A stretch of DNA of 64,000 nucleotides, taken from an uncultured Spirochaetaceae bacterium. GTDB taxonomy: Bacteria; Spirochaetota; Spirochaetia; Sphaerochaetales; Sphaerochaetaceae. This document shows positions 35,205 through 43,652 of this stretch, piece after piece (within the stretch, counting starts at the first letter, position 1; each line of letters begins with the position of its first letter). The position numbers were made by a program, and so were the translations under genes. The DNA lies in assembly GCA_944392985.1 (NCBI GenBank), contig CALXYL010000010.1, positions 1 through 64,000 on the forward strand, given 5' to 3'. A model generated the notes under the pieces. The model did no database searches. It had not been told where the DNA came from and was given only the letters and a program-made list of their open reading frames with translations.

Positions 35205-35233
35205 ATTATAATCCGACTTCGGGATGATTACAA
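35205..35233 (-). promoter_or_regulatory. Promoter for leaderless HTH/deacylase operon
   Basis: On the minus strand TTGTAA (complement of 35228-35233), a 17-base spacer, TATAAT (complement of 35205-35210), then 7 bases to the ATG at 35197. There is no ribosome site. This is the clearest full leaderless promoter in the window. Confidence 0.8.
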
Positions 35234-35327
35234 TGTTTTTCTATACAGGATAAGAGGGGACGATCCTTACTTGATTCTGCCTTATACCGGGCGATCCATC
35301 AAGCTCTTCCGCACCACGGCATCCCAT

Positions 35328-35356
35328 TTGATAACATGAGGATAATGTTGCATAAT
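35328..35356 (+). promoter_or_regulatory. Promoter of the flavoprotein gene
   Basis: TTGATA (35328-35333), a 17-base spacer and CATAAT (35351-35356). A GGGAG ribosome site lies between it and the ATG at 35375. Confidence 0.6.
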
Positions 35357-35374
35357 CCATTGGGAGCGTAACAG

Positions 35375-36661
35375 ATGGATAAGTACGATGCGATCATAGT
35401 CGGAACCGGACCTGCTGGAATGGGAGCAGCATTCTCTCTCCTCGAACGGAAGCCTGGCATCTCGATACTCATGCTTGACAAGGCACCAGTCTCAACCGGA
35501 GGCATGAGGAATGACTGCAAGATGAACTTCACCTATCCGATAGGATTCCCCTTTGAATACTGGACCGAGGATACAGCGAACCGCTACCTTGAGATCGTCA
35601 AGGATTTCCTCAAGCCTGATATCCTGCCGAAATCGAATATCGGGACATACCAGTCAAGAGCGGAGAAGCTCGGCTGCTCGCTGCTTGAGATCCAGCAGAC
35701 ACACCTTGGCACCGATGGTGGCCTGAGGCTTATCCAGCGCCTGATGAAGGAGCTTGATGAACGCGGCGTTGACATCGCGCTCAAGGAGGAGATGCTCAGC
35801 ATCAACAATGAGCAGAAGTTCATCACGACCGACCAGAGGGAAATAGGATACCGCACCATCCTCATCGCTCCCGGACGACAGGGATTCCACTTCCTCCAGA
35901 GCGTGATGCATCAGCTTGGCGTCAAGTACATGGACAACATCCTCGACGTAGGCATCCGCGTGGAAACGAGGATCGAGCACTACCCAATCGTCAAGGACTA
36001 CTACGATCCGAAGTTCTACTTTCCGGAGAAGGTCAGGACATTCTGCACGAACAGCGGAAACGCACATGTCGTGAAGGAGAAGTATGTCACGGAGCGCGGA
36101 GATGTATGGTATTCGGTGAACGGACATGCATACGCCCCCGATGCCGCACGCAACAACGGACTTGTGAACTTCGCGATACTGAAGACCGTGCGCTTCACTG
36201 AGCCGCTTGCTTCGGGGCAGGAATACGCAGAGCACCTTGGTGTCATGGCAGCGCTGATGGGCGGCGGAAGGCCGCTGATGCAGCGTGTCGGTGATTTCAG
36301 GATGGGAAAGAGATCACGCCAGGCGACATTCAATGGCGATCTCTATGATTTCGAGCCTTCCCTCAGGGATTGCTGCCCCTCTGATATCTCGCTGGCGATG
36401 CCCTCGAAGATACTCAGATACATCTGGTCCGCGATGAAGAAGCTGGACACAATCATCCCAGGAATACTGCATCCATCAACGATCATGTATTACCCGGAGA
36501 TAAAGCTCTATGCGAACAAGCCGGAATACAGGGATGACCACTTCCAAGTTGCCCCCGATGTGTTCTTCGCCGGTGATGGCGCAGGCACAAGCCGCGGCAT
36601 AACCGGAGCATGGGCTTCTGGAATCAGGGCATCAGAAGGCATGATCGAGGCTTTGCACTGA
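35375..36661 (+). CDS. FAD-dependent dehydrogenase, COG2509-like
   Basis: A 428-residue flavoprotein. The FAD-binding Rossmann motif is YDAIIVGTGPAGMGAAFSLLE at residues 4-24. The region VSTGGMRNDCKMNFTYPIGFPFEYW and the C-terminal FFAGDGAGTSRGITGAWASGIRASEGM are typical of uncharacterised FAD-dependent dehydrogenases of the COG2509 kind. The reaction is unknown. It has its own promoter, and its stop codon overlaps the -35 region of tRNA-Leu. Confidence 0.85.
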   Translation: MDKYDAIIVGTGPAGMGAAFSLLERKPGISILMLDKAPVSTGGMRNDCKMNFTYPIGFPFEYWTEDTANRYLEIVKDFLKPDILPKSNIGTYQSRAEKLGCSLLEIQQTHLGTDGGLRLIQRLMKELDERGVDIALKEEMLSINNEQKFITTDQREIGYRTILIAPGRQGFHFLQSVMHQLGVKYMDNILDVGIRVETRIEHYPIVKDYYDPKFYFPEKVRTFCTNSGNAHVVKEKYVTERGDVWYSVNGHAYAPDAARNNGLVNFAILKTVRFTEPLASGQEYAEHLGVMAALMGGGRPLMQRVGDFRMGKRSRQATFNGDLYDFEPSLRDCCPSDISLAMPSKILRYIWSAMKKLDTIIPGILHPSTIMYYPEIKLYANKPEYRDDHFQVAPDVFFAGDGAGTSRGITGAWASGIRASEGMIEALH

Positions 36662-36681
36662 AAAGCCATAGCGTGTAGAAT
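36653..36681 (+). promoter_or_regulatory. tRNA-Leu promoter
   Basis: TTGCAC (36653-36658), a 17-base spacer and TAGAAT (36676-36681), 10 bases before the tRNA. Confidence 0.7.
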
Positions 36682-36691
36682 GCATTTATAT

Positions 36692-36774
36692 CCCCAGATG
36701 GTGGAATGGTAGACACAAGGGACTTAAAATCCTTTGGCTGCAAGGCCGTGCGGGTTCAAGTCCCGCTCTGGGGA
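36692..36774 (+). tRNA. tRNA-Leu (UAA)
   Basis: An 83-base cloverleaf with a long variable arm (TTGGCTGCAAGGCCGTG region). The acceptor stem is CCCCAGA/TCTGGGG with U8, and the anticodon loop CTTAAAA gives UAA. The T arm is GCGGG-TTCAAGT-CCCGC. CCA is not encoded. Confidence 0.95.
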
Positions 36775-36799
36775 TGATCGCGTCAGGCCGTGGAAATCC

Positions 36800-38131
36800 T
36801 CAGATGAGCCCAAGGCGCTTCCTGGCATGGAAGTAATACGGAACCTCGAAAAGGAGCATCACAGTCCAGCCGATTGCACAGGCGTATGCGATGCCATGGA
36901 TTCCGAACCGAGGGACAAGGATGAATGTGAACACCACCCTGAGGGATGTCTGGATGAACGTGGAGATCAGCGTCACCTTCATATCCCCCATACCGCGGAA
37001 GAACCCCTGTATGCCGTTGGTCAATGCAGGCAGGAAATAGAAGAAGCACATCGTGGAGAGATATGCATGCCCCTGCTCTATCACGGTTACTGCTTCAGGC
37101 CCACTGACGAAGAGCGACATGAGATGACGGTTGAGAAGAAATACAACCGAAGCAATCAGGGCAAAGTAGCAGAGCTCCAGCAGAAGTCCTTTCCTGAATC
37201 CCTTCCTCACGCGATCCATATTCCCAGCGCCCCTGTTCTGCGCGCCGAACGTGGTTATCGCATGGCCAATGCTCTGCTCAGGTGTGAATGCGAAGTCATC
37301 GACGCGCGTGACTGCGTTGTATGCCGCGACAACTGCAACGCCGAGTGTATTGACAGAGCTTTGGATCAGGAGCTTGCCAACAGGCTGGCATGCCTGCTGC
37401 AGCGCTGTTATCGATCCGTATTGCAGAGTTGTTTTCAGCAGCGATCTGTCGATGCGGATATTATCGATGCAGAGCATCGGCATCTTCCTTCTGATGTAGA
37501 TCAGGCAGAGAACCGCGGAAACTGATTGGGCAACGACAGTCGTCACCGCGGAGCAGATGATACCGAATCCGAGGACACCTATCAGGAAAAGGTCAAGAAG
37601 GCAGTTCAGCACGGAGGAGGCGGCAAGAAACTTCAGAGGGGTCTTTGAGTCCCCCACGCTCTTCATCGCCTGGGAAAGCGCATTGTAGAAGCATGTGAAA
37701 GGAAGTCCGATGAATATGATGGAAAGATACGTCGCCGTCATATCCAGAACGGAGTCAGGGACATTCAGCAGCCGGAGAAGCGGAGAGGCAAAGAGGATCC
37801 CGAGCACTGCCGCGGCGATTGAGAACACCGTGCCAGACCCAAGCAGCGTCGACAACTCCCGCGAGAGCATCTGATGGTCTCCAGCGCCGAAATATGCGCT
37901 CATAATTACCCCTGCACCAATCGATAGGCCGGAGATGCCAAGTATGAGGATGTTCATCACAGGCCCTGCCATCCCAGTTGCCGCCAGCGCATCCGCACCT
38001 ATGAACCTGCCAGCGATCATCGAGTCGACCGCGTTATAGGCCAGCTGGAACATGCTACCGAGGATCAGAGGTATCGCATAGCCTGCCAGCTGCCTGATTA
38101 TCCCTCCTTTCGTCATATCCGTACTTGCCAT
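36800..38131 (-). CDS. MATE family efflux transporter
   Basis: A 443-residue, 12-helix membrane protein of the MATE/NorM-DinF type. The start [17 protein letters not shown] at 38131 is chosen because TATAAT ends 7 bases upstream. Typical segments are [56 protein letters not shown] and the second-half repeat [22 protein letters not shown]. It exports cationic drugs or metabolites in exchange for Na+ or H+; the substrate is unknown. It diverges from the DUF362 operon with only 29 bases between start codons. Confidence 0.92.
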   Translation of the reverse strand: MASTDMTKGGIIRQLAGYAIPLILGSMFQLAYNAVDSMIAGRFIGADALAATGMAGPVMNILILGISGLSIGAGVIMSAYFGAGDHQMLSRELSTLLGSGTVFSIAAAVLGILFASPLLRLLNVPDSVLDMTATYLSIIFIGLPFTCFYNALSQAMKSVGDSKTPLKFLAASSVLNCLLDLFLIGVLGFGIICSAVTTVVAQSVSAVLCLIYIRRKMPMLCIDNIRIDRSLLKTTLQYGSITALQQACQPVGKLLIQSSVNTLGVAVVAAYNAVTRVDDFAFTPEQSIGHAITTFGAQNRGAGNMDRVRKGFRKGLLLELCYFALIASVVFLLNRHLMSLFVSGPEAVTVIEQGHAYLSTMCFFYFLPALTNGIQGFFRGMGDMKVTLISTFIQTSLRVVFTFILVPRFGIHGIAYACAIGWTVMLLFEVPYYFHARKRLGLI

Positions 38132-38144
38132 AGAAGCCATTATA
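38132..38144 (-). promoter_or_regulatory. -10 box for leaderless MATE gene
   Basis: TATAAT (complement of 38139-38144) ends 7 bases before the ATG at 38131. The -35 region would lie inside the divergent DUF362 gene. Confidence 0.65.
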
Positions 38145-38160
38145 CGATTTCAATATTGCT

Positions 38161-39237
38161 ATGGACAGAACGATATCCGTCATATACGGAAAGAACATAC
38201 ATGATATGACGCTTCGCCTTTTATCCTCTTGTGATCTCCAGCTTCCTGCATCCGGCGCGAACGCCTCAGCCGTCATCAAGCCGAATCTCGTCACTCCTTC
38301 AGGAAGCGATACAGGAGCGACAACCCACACAGAGATCGTGGAGGCCATCATCATCCATCTCATCAGCCTTGGATTCAGGAATATAACAGTCGCTGAGGGA
38401 TCGTGGGTCGGTGCATCGACGGAAAGCGCATTCCGGGCCTTGGGATATTATGATCTGCGTGACCGCTACGGTATCCATCTCGTCGACACGAAAAAGGATG
38501 AATACCGATCATTGGCCCCATTCGGAATACCGATGGAGGTATCAAGGACGGTGCTGGATGCCGACCTGCTCATCAATGTCCCTGTACTCAAAGGTCATTG
38601 CCAGACGCTGATGACAAACGCGATGAAGAATCTCAAGGGATGTCTTTCTGACCGCTCGAAGAGGGAATTCCACAGGCTTGGCCTTGATCTTCCGATCGCG
38701 GCGCTCAACAGCGTGATCCACCCTGACCTGACAATCGTGGACAGCATCTGCGGCGATCTTGACTTCGAGGAAGGAGGGAATCCTGTACAGACGGACAGGA
38801 TGCTTGCCTCTGCATATCCCGTGCTCCTCGATGCGTATTCCGCAACGCTGATGGGATACAGGCCGGAGGACATCGGATACATCAGGAAGGCACAGGAGAT
38901 CGGACTGATCGAGGACTTCAGATGGGAGGTGAAGGAGCTCTCGAAGCCAGTTGTTTCCAACGCGAGGGCCGGAGGAGAGGCAAAGCGGCTATCAGTGCAT
39001 ACATCACCAATCGATGCATGCTCTGCCTGCTATGCCGCCCTGATACATGCACTCAAGCGCCTCGAGGATGAGAACGGGCTTGGCCGCCTCAAAGGCCGGA
39101 CGATAGCAATCGGACAGGGCTACAGTGACAAAGCACCTGAAATCGGAGTCGGCGCATGCTGCAGGAAAGCTGGAACAGGGGTCGCAGGCTGCCCTGCCTC
39201 TGCTGATTCGATACTCCAGATGCTGAGGGGATTATGA
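38161..39237 (+). CDS. DUF362 domain-containing protein
   Basis: A 358-residue protein of the DUF362 family. Conserved parts are ASAVIKPNLVTPSGSDTGATTHTEIVEAIIIHLISLGFRNITVAEGSW, LINVPVLKGHCQTLMTNAMKNLKGCLSD and DLTIVDSICGDLDFEEGGNPV. The C-terminus has Cys groups (DACSACYA, GACCRK, GCPAS), which may bind a metal or cluster, though no clear ferredoxin domain is present. Its function is unknown. It heads a DUF362-GNAT-TatD operon with 4-base overlaps. Confidence 0.85.
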   Translation: MDRTISVIYGKNIHDMTLRLLSSCDLQLPASGANASAVIKPNLVTPSGSDTGATTHTEIVEAIIIHLISLGFRNITVAEGSWVGASTESAFRALGYYDLRDRYGIHLVDTKKDEYRSLAPFGIPMEVSRTVLDADLLINVPVLKGHCQTLMTNAMKNLKGCLSDRSKREFHRLGLDLPIAALNSVIHPDLTIVDSICGDLDFEEGGNPVQTDRMLASAYPVLLDAYSATLMGYRPEDIGYIRKAQEIGLIEDFRWEVKELSKPVVSNARAGGEAKRLSVHTSPIDACSACYAALIHALKRLEDENGLGRLKGRTIAIGQGYSDKAPEIGVGACCRKAGTGVAGCPASADSILQMLRGL

Positions 39238-39722
39238 TCAGTATAAGGATCGCGGGAACATGCGATGCCGCTGCTATCGCGGCAATCTACAGCTATTATG
39301 TCGAGGAGACAGCGATCTCCTTTGAGTACGAAGCTCCAGACGAAGAGGAAATGGCAAGGCGGATCGCTGGAAATGGCGGCTTTCCATTCCTTGTTGCCGA
39401 GGATGACGGGATGATCGTGGGCTATGCTTACGCGCATCCATTCTCGTCACGGGCTGCATACTTCAGAAGCGTTGAAGTCACCATCTATCTTGATAAGGAC
39501 AGATCCGGCAGAGGATACGGGAAAGCGCTCTATGAGGAACTTGAAAAACGGCTGAAGGCAATGGACATCACGAATCTGTATGCGATCGTGATGTATCCGG
39601 AGAACAAGGAAAGCATCGCGTTCCACGAAAGAATGGGATACAGGATCGTCGGCATCCTCAACGGCTGCGGAGAGAAGTTCGGGCGTCTCTGGTCAGTCGC
39701 CTATATGGAGAAGATAATATGA
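39234..39722 (+). CDS. GNAT N-acetyltransferase, phosphinothricin acetyltransferase-like
   Basis: A 162-residue GNAT protein. IRIAGTCDAAAIAAIYSYYVEETAISFEYEAPDEEEMARRI opens the fold as in PAT/YwnH enzymes. The acetyl-CoA loop is DKDRSGRGYGKALYEEL, and ENKESIAFHERMGYRIVGILNGCGEKFGRLWSVAYMEK is the C-terminal signature. It probably acetylates an amino group of an amino acid analogue such as methionine sulfone or phosphinothricin. It overlaps both neighbours by 4 bases. Confidence 0.9.
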   Translation: MISIRIAGTCDAAAIAAIYSYYVEETAISFEYEAPDEEEMARRIAGNGGFPFLVAEDDGMIVGYAYAHPFSSRAAYFRSVEVTIYLDKDRSGRGYGKALYEELEKRLKAMDITNLYAIVMYPENKESIAFHERMGYRIVGILNGCGEKFGRLWSVAYMEKII

Positions 39723-40501
39723 TCATCGACAGCCACTTCCACACTGCATCGATGCGTAAACGGGGCATAGAGACGCTACCTGAGGATCTCATTGGGATCG
39801 ACATAGGAACTGATGCAGGAGATGCGGCATCAAGGATCGCGCTCCTGCCTCAATCCGGGACTGTATTCCTCTCGATCGGTTCAGGTCCATGGGTACTGGA
39901 CAGCGATCGGTACGTCTCCATCGAGGACGAAAGGAACAGGCTGCTCTCGGATTACCGATCCTACGGGGCTGACGCCATAGGGGAATGCGGCTTCGATAAC
40001 CACTGGAAGTATGGAACGGAAAAGGAGCAGAGAGAGCTTTTCATGATGCAGGTGGAACTTGCATCGGAGCTTGATCTTCCCCTCATCATCCACACCCGTG
40101 ACGCGGACAGGGAAATAGCGGATGCCCTCTCTTCCCCATCGTTTCGATGCCGGGGCATCATGCACTGCTTCTCATCAGGCACAGACCTGATGAGGAAGGC
40201 CCTGGACAAAGGACTCTATATCTCTTTTGCGGGAAATGTGACATACAAGGGAAACGAAAGGATACAGGAAGCGGCCTCATCAGTCCCGATGGACAGGTTC
40301 CTGGTAGAGACCGACTCCCCCTACCTTGCACCAATACCGATGAGGGGAAAGCCCTGCAGGCCCGAATACACGGAATACACGCTCAGCGCGATTGCGGATC
40401 TCAGGAACGAGGACAAGGAAAAGCTGAAGGAAGCGGCGAAGGACAATCTTCTGAGGCTTCTACAGCGGGAGAACACAGTAAGAAAGCTCCTCCACTCCTG
40501 A
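39719..40501 (+). CDS. tatD: TatD family metal-dependent hydrolase
   Basis: A 260-residue TIM-barrel hydrolase. The first metal site is IDSHFHT, followed by GECGFDNHWKYG, LIIHTRDADREI, GIMHCFSSGTDLMRKA and FLVETDSPYLAPIPMRGKPCRPEY. TatD proteins act as 3'-5' DNA exonucleases or D-aminoacyl-tRNA deacylases. The N-terminal region is slightly shorter than usual. The last 42 bases overlap a convergent gene. Confidence 0.92.
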   Translation: MIIDSHFHTASMRKRGIETLPEDLIGIDIGTDAGDAASRIALLPQSGTVFLSIGSGPWVLDSDRYVSIEDERNRLLSDYRSYGADAIGECGFDNHWKYGTEKEQRELFMMQVELASELDLPLIIHTRDADREIADALSSPSFRCRGIMHCFSSGTDLMRKALDKGLYISFAGNVTYKGNERIQEAASSVPMDRFLVETDSPYLAPIPMRGKPCRPEYTEYTLSAIADLRNEDKEKLKEAAKDNLLRLLQRENTVRKLLHS

Positions 40502-41149
40502 CAGAAGATCCTGGACTGTCCTGTTCCAGTCTATCGATACGGCGGCATCGACTTCGGTCGTGTCCATGGCAGCCGCGTCACGTATATCCATTATGACAGA
40601 CCACTCATGATCGCTTCTTATGAGGCTCATGGACGTCGAAGGGGTGAGAAGAAGGACTGTATCCGCCTCGGCCGATGCTATTTCCCTGCGTACCGAATCG
40701 ATATTCGCGCTTGAGATACGGCCCATATAAGGAATAGGAACAACGCCAAGCGGTTCAAGAACCTCCATTATGCTGGAAGCAAGGAGCGATGACTCCTCGA
40801 AAACAGCCGCATAGCGACCTTCATCGATTGCCTCAGCCCACATCCTGCCATTATCTATACCAAGCACTGCCGACGGATTTTCCCCTTCTTCCGCCTCCCT
40901 TCCGAAAAGATAGCCACCGCTTGATGGAACTTCAGCATCAGGTGAGACAATAACGAGATCAGCAGATGAGGCATCAGAGGTTCTCCTGAACGAGAAGAAC
41001 GAGCGGGGCTTGGGGAGATCATACCCACGGGGAAAGGATCCGGAGGTGATGAACGCAACAGAAGGTCTTGTGGAATGGAACAGGGCAAGCGCCACAGACA
41101 CACAAAGCAAAACTGCAATGACAATGACCAGAACCTTCTTCCTGCGCAT
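40460..41149 (-). CDS. Membrane-anchored protein of unknown function
   Basis: A 229-residue protein that I do not recognise. It starts MRRKKVLVIVIAVLLCVSVALALFHS, an uncleaved signal or anchor helix, and is otherwise soluble alpha/beta: SVAFITSGSFPRGYDLP, ADLVIVSPDAEVPS, YAAVFEESSLLASSIMEVLEPLGVVPIPYMGR, EADTVLLLTPS. The pattern recalls a type 1 periplasmic binding domain, but the length is short. The start at 41149 is set by a full leaderless promoter. Its 3' end overlaps tatD by 42 bases. Confidence 0.6.
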   Translation of the reverse strand: MRRKKVLVIVIAVLLCVSVALALFHSTRPSVAFITSGSFPRGYDLPKPRSFFSFRRTSDASSADLVIVSPDAEVPSSGGYLFGREAEEGENPSAVLGIDNGRMWAEAIDEGRYAAVFEESSLLASSIMEVLEPLGVVPIPYMGRISSANIDSVRREIASAEADTVLLLTPSTSMSLIRSDHEWSVIMDIRDAAAMDTTEVDAAVSIDWNRTVQDLLSGVEELSYCVLPL

Positions 41150-41184
41150 AAAAAGAGGATAACCGGCTAATGGAATGGTGGCAA
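41150..41184 (-). promoter_or_regulatory. Promoter for leaderless gene 40460-41149
   Basis: On the minus strand TTGCCA (complement of 41179-41184), a 17-base spacer, TATCCT (complement of 41156-41161), then 6 bases to the ATG. No ribosome site. Confidence 0.75.
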
Positions 41185-41252
41185 TAGAATGGCAGAGCAG
41201 GAGCGATATCATGACAGAGGCCTTCCCATCCTGTTATCTCTGCAGGTTTTTC

Positions 41253-41304
41253 CTTATCTGTTGACCCCACCATGTTCGATGGGATAGTCTTATCTGAGGA
41301 TAAG
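41253..41304 (+). promoter_or_regulatory. fba promoter with repeated CTTATCTG
   Basis: TTGACC (41261-41266), 18 bases, TAGTCT (41285-41290). CTTATCTG occurs just upstream of the -35 (41253-41260) and again at the start region (41289-41296), where it also forms a CTTATC/GATAAG hairpin. Both could bind a regulator. Confidence 0.55.
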
Positions 41305-41315
41305 GAGGCAGATCA

Positions 41316-42314
41316 ATGATCAGCTATAAGGAAGTCGGACTTGTCAATTCCCGTGACATGTTCGCTAAGGCCATGAAGGGCCAGTATGCTATCGGAGCTT
41401 TCAACTTCAACAATATGGAGCAGATGCAGGCGATCATCGCAGCATGCGTTGAGACAAAGGCACCTGTCATCCTTCAGGTCTCCAAGGGCGCGAGGGACTA
41501 TGCGAACATCAACATCCTGCGCAACATGGCACGCGGCGGCGTCGAATATGCGCATGAGCTTGGCTGCGATATCCCAATCGTTCTCCATCTTGACCATGGT
41601 GATTCATTCAAGACAGCGAAGGACTGCATCGACAATGGATTCTCATCAGTCATGATCGACGGCTCGCATCTTCCCTATGAGGAGAATGTCGCACTGACGA
41701 AGCAGGTTGTCGACTATGCTCATCAGTTCGATGTCACCGTAGAGGGAGAGCTTGGAGTGCTTGCAGGAATCGAGGACGAGGTTTCCTCTGCTGTCTCGCA
41801 CTACACACGCCCGGAAGAGGTCGTTGACTTCGCAACCCGCACTGGCGTCGATTCCCTCGCGATTTCCATCGGAACAAGCCATGGCGCGTATAAGTTCACA
41901 CCGGAGCAGTGCACAAGGAATGCTGATGGCATCCTCATACCGCCACCGCTCAGGTTCGACATCCTTGAGGAGATTGAGAAGCAGCTTCCTGGATTCCCGA
42001 TTGTCCTCCATGGTTCCTCATCAGTGCCGCAGGAGTATGTGAAGATCATCAACGAGCACGGAGGAAAGCTCGCTGACAGCGTCGGCATCCCTGAGGAGCA
42101 GCTGAGGAAGGCTGCAAAGTCAGCTGTATGCAAGATCAACATCGATTCCGATGGACGCCTTGCGATGACTGCAATGATCAGGAAGATCTTCGACGAGAAG
42201 CCTGCTGAGTTCGATCCTAGGAAGTATCTTGGACCGGCCCGCGAGGAACTCAAGAAGATGTATATGCACAAGAACATCGATGTTCTTGGCAGTGCAGGAC
42301 ATGCTCTTGACTGA
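41316..42314 (+). CDS. fba: Class II fructose-1,6-bisphosphate aldolase
   Basis: A 332-residue zinc aldolase of glycolysis, cleaving fructose 1,6-bisphosphate to two triose phosphates. Motifs are GAFNFNNMEQMQAIIAAC, VLHLDHGDSFKTAKDCIDNGFSSVMIDGSHLPYEENV with metal-binding His and catalytic Asp, LGVLAGIEDE, IGTSHGAYKF and IVLHGSSSVPQEYV. The start has AAGGAGG. A related tagatose-bisphosphate role is possible but the length and motifs favour Fba. Confidence 0.95.
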   Translation: MISYKEVGLVNSRDMFAKAMKGQYAIGAFNFNNMEQMQAIIAACVETKAPVILQVSKGARDYANINILRNMARGGVEYAHELGCDIPIVLHLDHGDSFKTAKDCIDNGFSSVMIDGSHLPYEENVALTKQVVDYAHQFDVTVEGELGVLAGIEDEVSSAVSHYTRPEEVVDFATRTGVDSLAISIGTSHGAYKFTPEQCTRNADGILIPPPLRFDILEEIEKQLPGFPIVLHGSSSVPQEYVKIINEHGGKLADSVGIPEEQLRKAAKSAVCKINIDSDGRLAMTAMIRKIFDEKPAEFDPRKYLGPAREELKKMYMHKNIDVLGSAGHALD

Positions 42315-42321
42315 GAATGCA

Positions 42322-42349
42322 CGGAGGGGCGGCTTGTGCTGCCCCTTGC
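42322..42349 (+). terminator. Hairpin after fba
   Basis: AGGGGCGGC and GCTGCCCCT pair around TTGT with one G-U pair, just after the fba stop. No long T run follows, so it may be a weak terminator or an mRNA-stabilising stem. Confidence 0.5.
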
Positions 42350-42362
42350 TGCATCTTCCCTC

Positions 42363-42416
42363 TCGACAGAGTGCATCATTCTATGCTATAAATATACGGT
42401 GTGACTTAGTCACGCC
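42363..42416 (+). promoter_or_regulatory. infC operon promoter and leader hairpin
   Basis: TCGACA (42363-42368), 18 bases, TATAAA (42387-42392). The short leader contains an 8-bp hairpin, GGTGTGAC-TTA-GTCACGCC (42398-42416), followed by a few pyrimidines. It could act in autoregulation of the operon by L20 or IF3. Confidence 0.6.
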
Positions 42417-42463
42417 ATTTCTTCATGTATATAGGTCAGATATCTGTACTATAAGGAGTTCAG

Positions 42464-42991
42464 TTGGCTACGAGGGAGCTTAGAATCAATCGGCAGATAA
42501 GGGCACACCAGGTGCTCGTTATCGATGAGAACGGCGTACAGAGGGGCGTAATGAGCGTCCCGGAGGCATGTCGCCTGGCAGACGAAGCGGGAATGGATCT
42601 TGTAGAGGTCTCCCCGAACGCGAATCCCCCGGTATGCAAGATACTCGACTTCGGCAGATACCGCTATGAGATGGAGAAGAAATCCAGGGAAGCGAAGAAG
42701 AACCAGACTGTCGTCAAGATCAAGGAGATCAGGATGCAGCCCAAGATCGAGAAGCATGACCTGGAAACGAAGAGCAAGGCCATCGCCGAATTCCTTCAGC
42801 AGGGGAACAAGGTGAAGGTATCCATCCGCTTCCGCGGAAGGGAGCTTGCCCATCCAGAGCTCGGCAAGGTCGTACTGGACAGGATACTCGATGCCCTTAC
42901 TGGGCTGGGAGTGCAGTATAATCTTGATAAGGGCGCTCTTATGGAAGGGAAGATGATGAGCATGACTGTCTCCCCTTCAAAGGGAAAGTGA
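42464..42991 (+). CDS. infC: Translation initiation factor IF-3
   Basis: A 175-residue IF-3 that keeps 30S subunits free and checks start-codon pairing. It begins at a TTG preceded by AAGGAG; a rare start codon is usual for infC and allows autocontrol by IF-3 itself. N-terminal RELRINRQIRAHQVLVIDENGVQRGVM and C-terminal KEIRMQPKIEKHDLETKSKAIAEFLQQGNKVKVSIRFRGRE are diagnostic. It starts the conserved infC-rpmI-rplT operon. Confidence 0.97.
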   Translation: MATRELRINRQIRAHQVLVIDENGVQRGVMSVPEACRLADEAGMDLVEVSPNANPPVCKILDFGRYRYEMEKKSREAKKNQTVVKIKEIRMQPKIEKHDLETKSKAIAEFLQQGNKVKVSIRFRGRELAHPELGKVVLDRILDALTGLGVQYNLDKGALMEGKMMSMTVSPSKGK

Positions 42992-43072
42992 GATAATCTC
43001 CGTATGGAGACTATATAACGCAGCTTCAGGGGTTCTTGTTCCCTGCGGCGCGAGAAAGAGGTAGGTAGGAAA

Positions 43073-43273
43073 ATGCCTAAGATGAAAACAAGAAAGTCAG
43101 CGTCCAAGCGCTACAAGGTGACGGGATCTGGCAAGGTGGCTTACAAGAAGATGGGCCTCCGCCATATTCTCACGAAGAAGAGCTCCAAGAGGAAGATGCA
43201 CCTCAGACATGCAGGAATCCTCTCAGATGTCGAACAGAAGAGAGCAAAGTCAATGCTCCCCTATGCGAACTAA
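43073..43273 (+). CDS. rpmI: 50S ribosomal protein L35
   Basis: A 66-residue basic protein: [20 protein letters not shown] at the N-terminus and [16 protein letters not shown] in the middle, as in all L35. It sits between infC and rplT in the usual order. The 81-base gap after infC has a GTAGGTAGG-type ribosome site. Confidence 0.97.
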   Translation: MPKMKTRKSASKRYKVTGSGKVAYKKMGLRHILTKKSSKRKMHLRHAGILSDVEQKRAKSMLPYAN

Positions 43274-43285
43274 GGAGTGTGAGAA

Positions 43286-43642
43286 ATGCCAAGAGCAGTA
43301 GACGGAACCAGGCGTTCGGACAGAAGGAAGAAGATTCTCGACCAGGCTAAGGGCTATTGGGGAAGAAGGAGCACGAACCACCGCGTCGCAAAGGATGCTG
43401 TCGCAAAGGCAGGTCAGTATGCATACCGCGGCAGGAAGGAGAAGAAGAGGGATTTCAGGAAGCTCTGGATCGCTAGGATTTCCGCAGCAGTCCAGGCAGA
43501 GGGAATGAACTACTCGCAGTTCATGCATGGCCTCAAGCTCATGAACAGCACTCTCAACAGGAAGGCTCTCTCCAATATGGCAATCGAGGATAAGGCTGCA
43601 TTCGCAGCTCTCGTGGCAGAGGTGAAGAAGGCACTCGCCTAA
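43286..43642 (+). CDS. rplT: 50S ribosomal protein L20
   Basis: A 118-residue L20 with the N-terminal extension MPRAVDGTRRSDRRKKILDQ, then YWGRRSTNHRVAKDAVAKAGQYAYRGRKEKKRDFRKLWIARI. It binds 23S rRNA early in assembly and in other bacteria represses its own operon. It follows rpmI by 12 bases with AAGGAG. Confidence 0.97.
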   Translation: MPRAVDGTRRSDRRKKILDQAKGYWGRRSTNHRVAKDAVAKAGQYAYRGRKEKKRDFRKLWIARISAAVQAEGMNYSQFMHGLKLMNSTLNRKALSNMAIEDKAAFAALVAEVKKALA

Positions 43643-43652
43643 GGAGGTTCAT

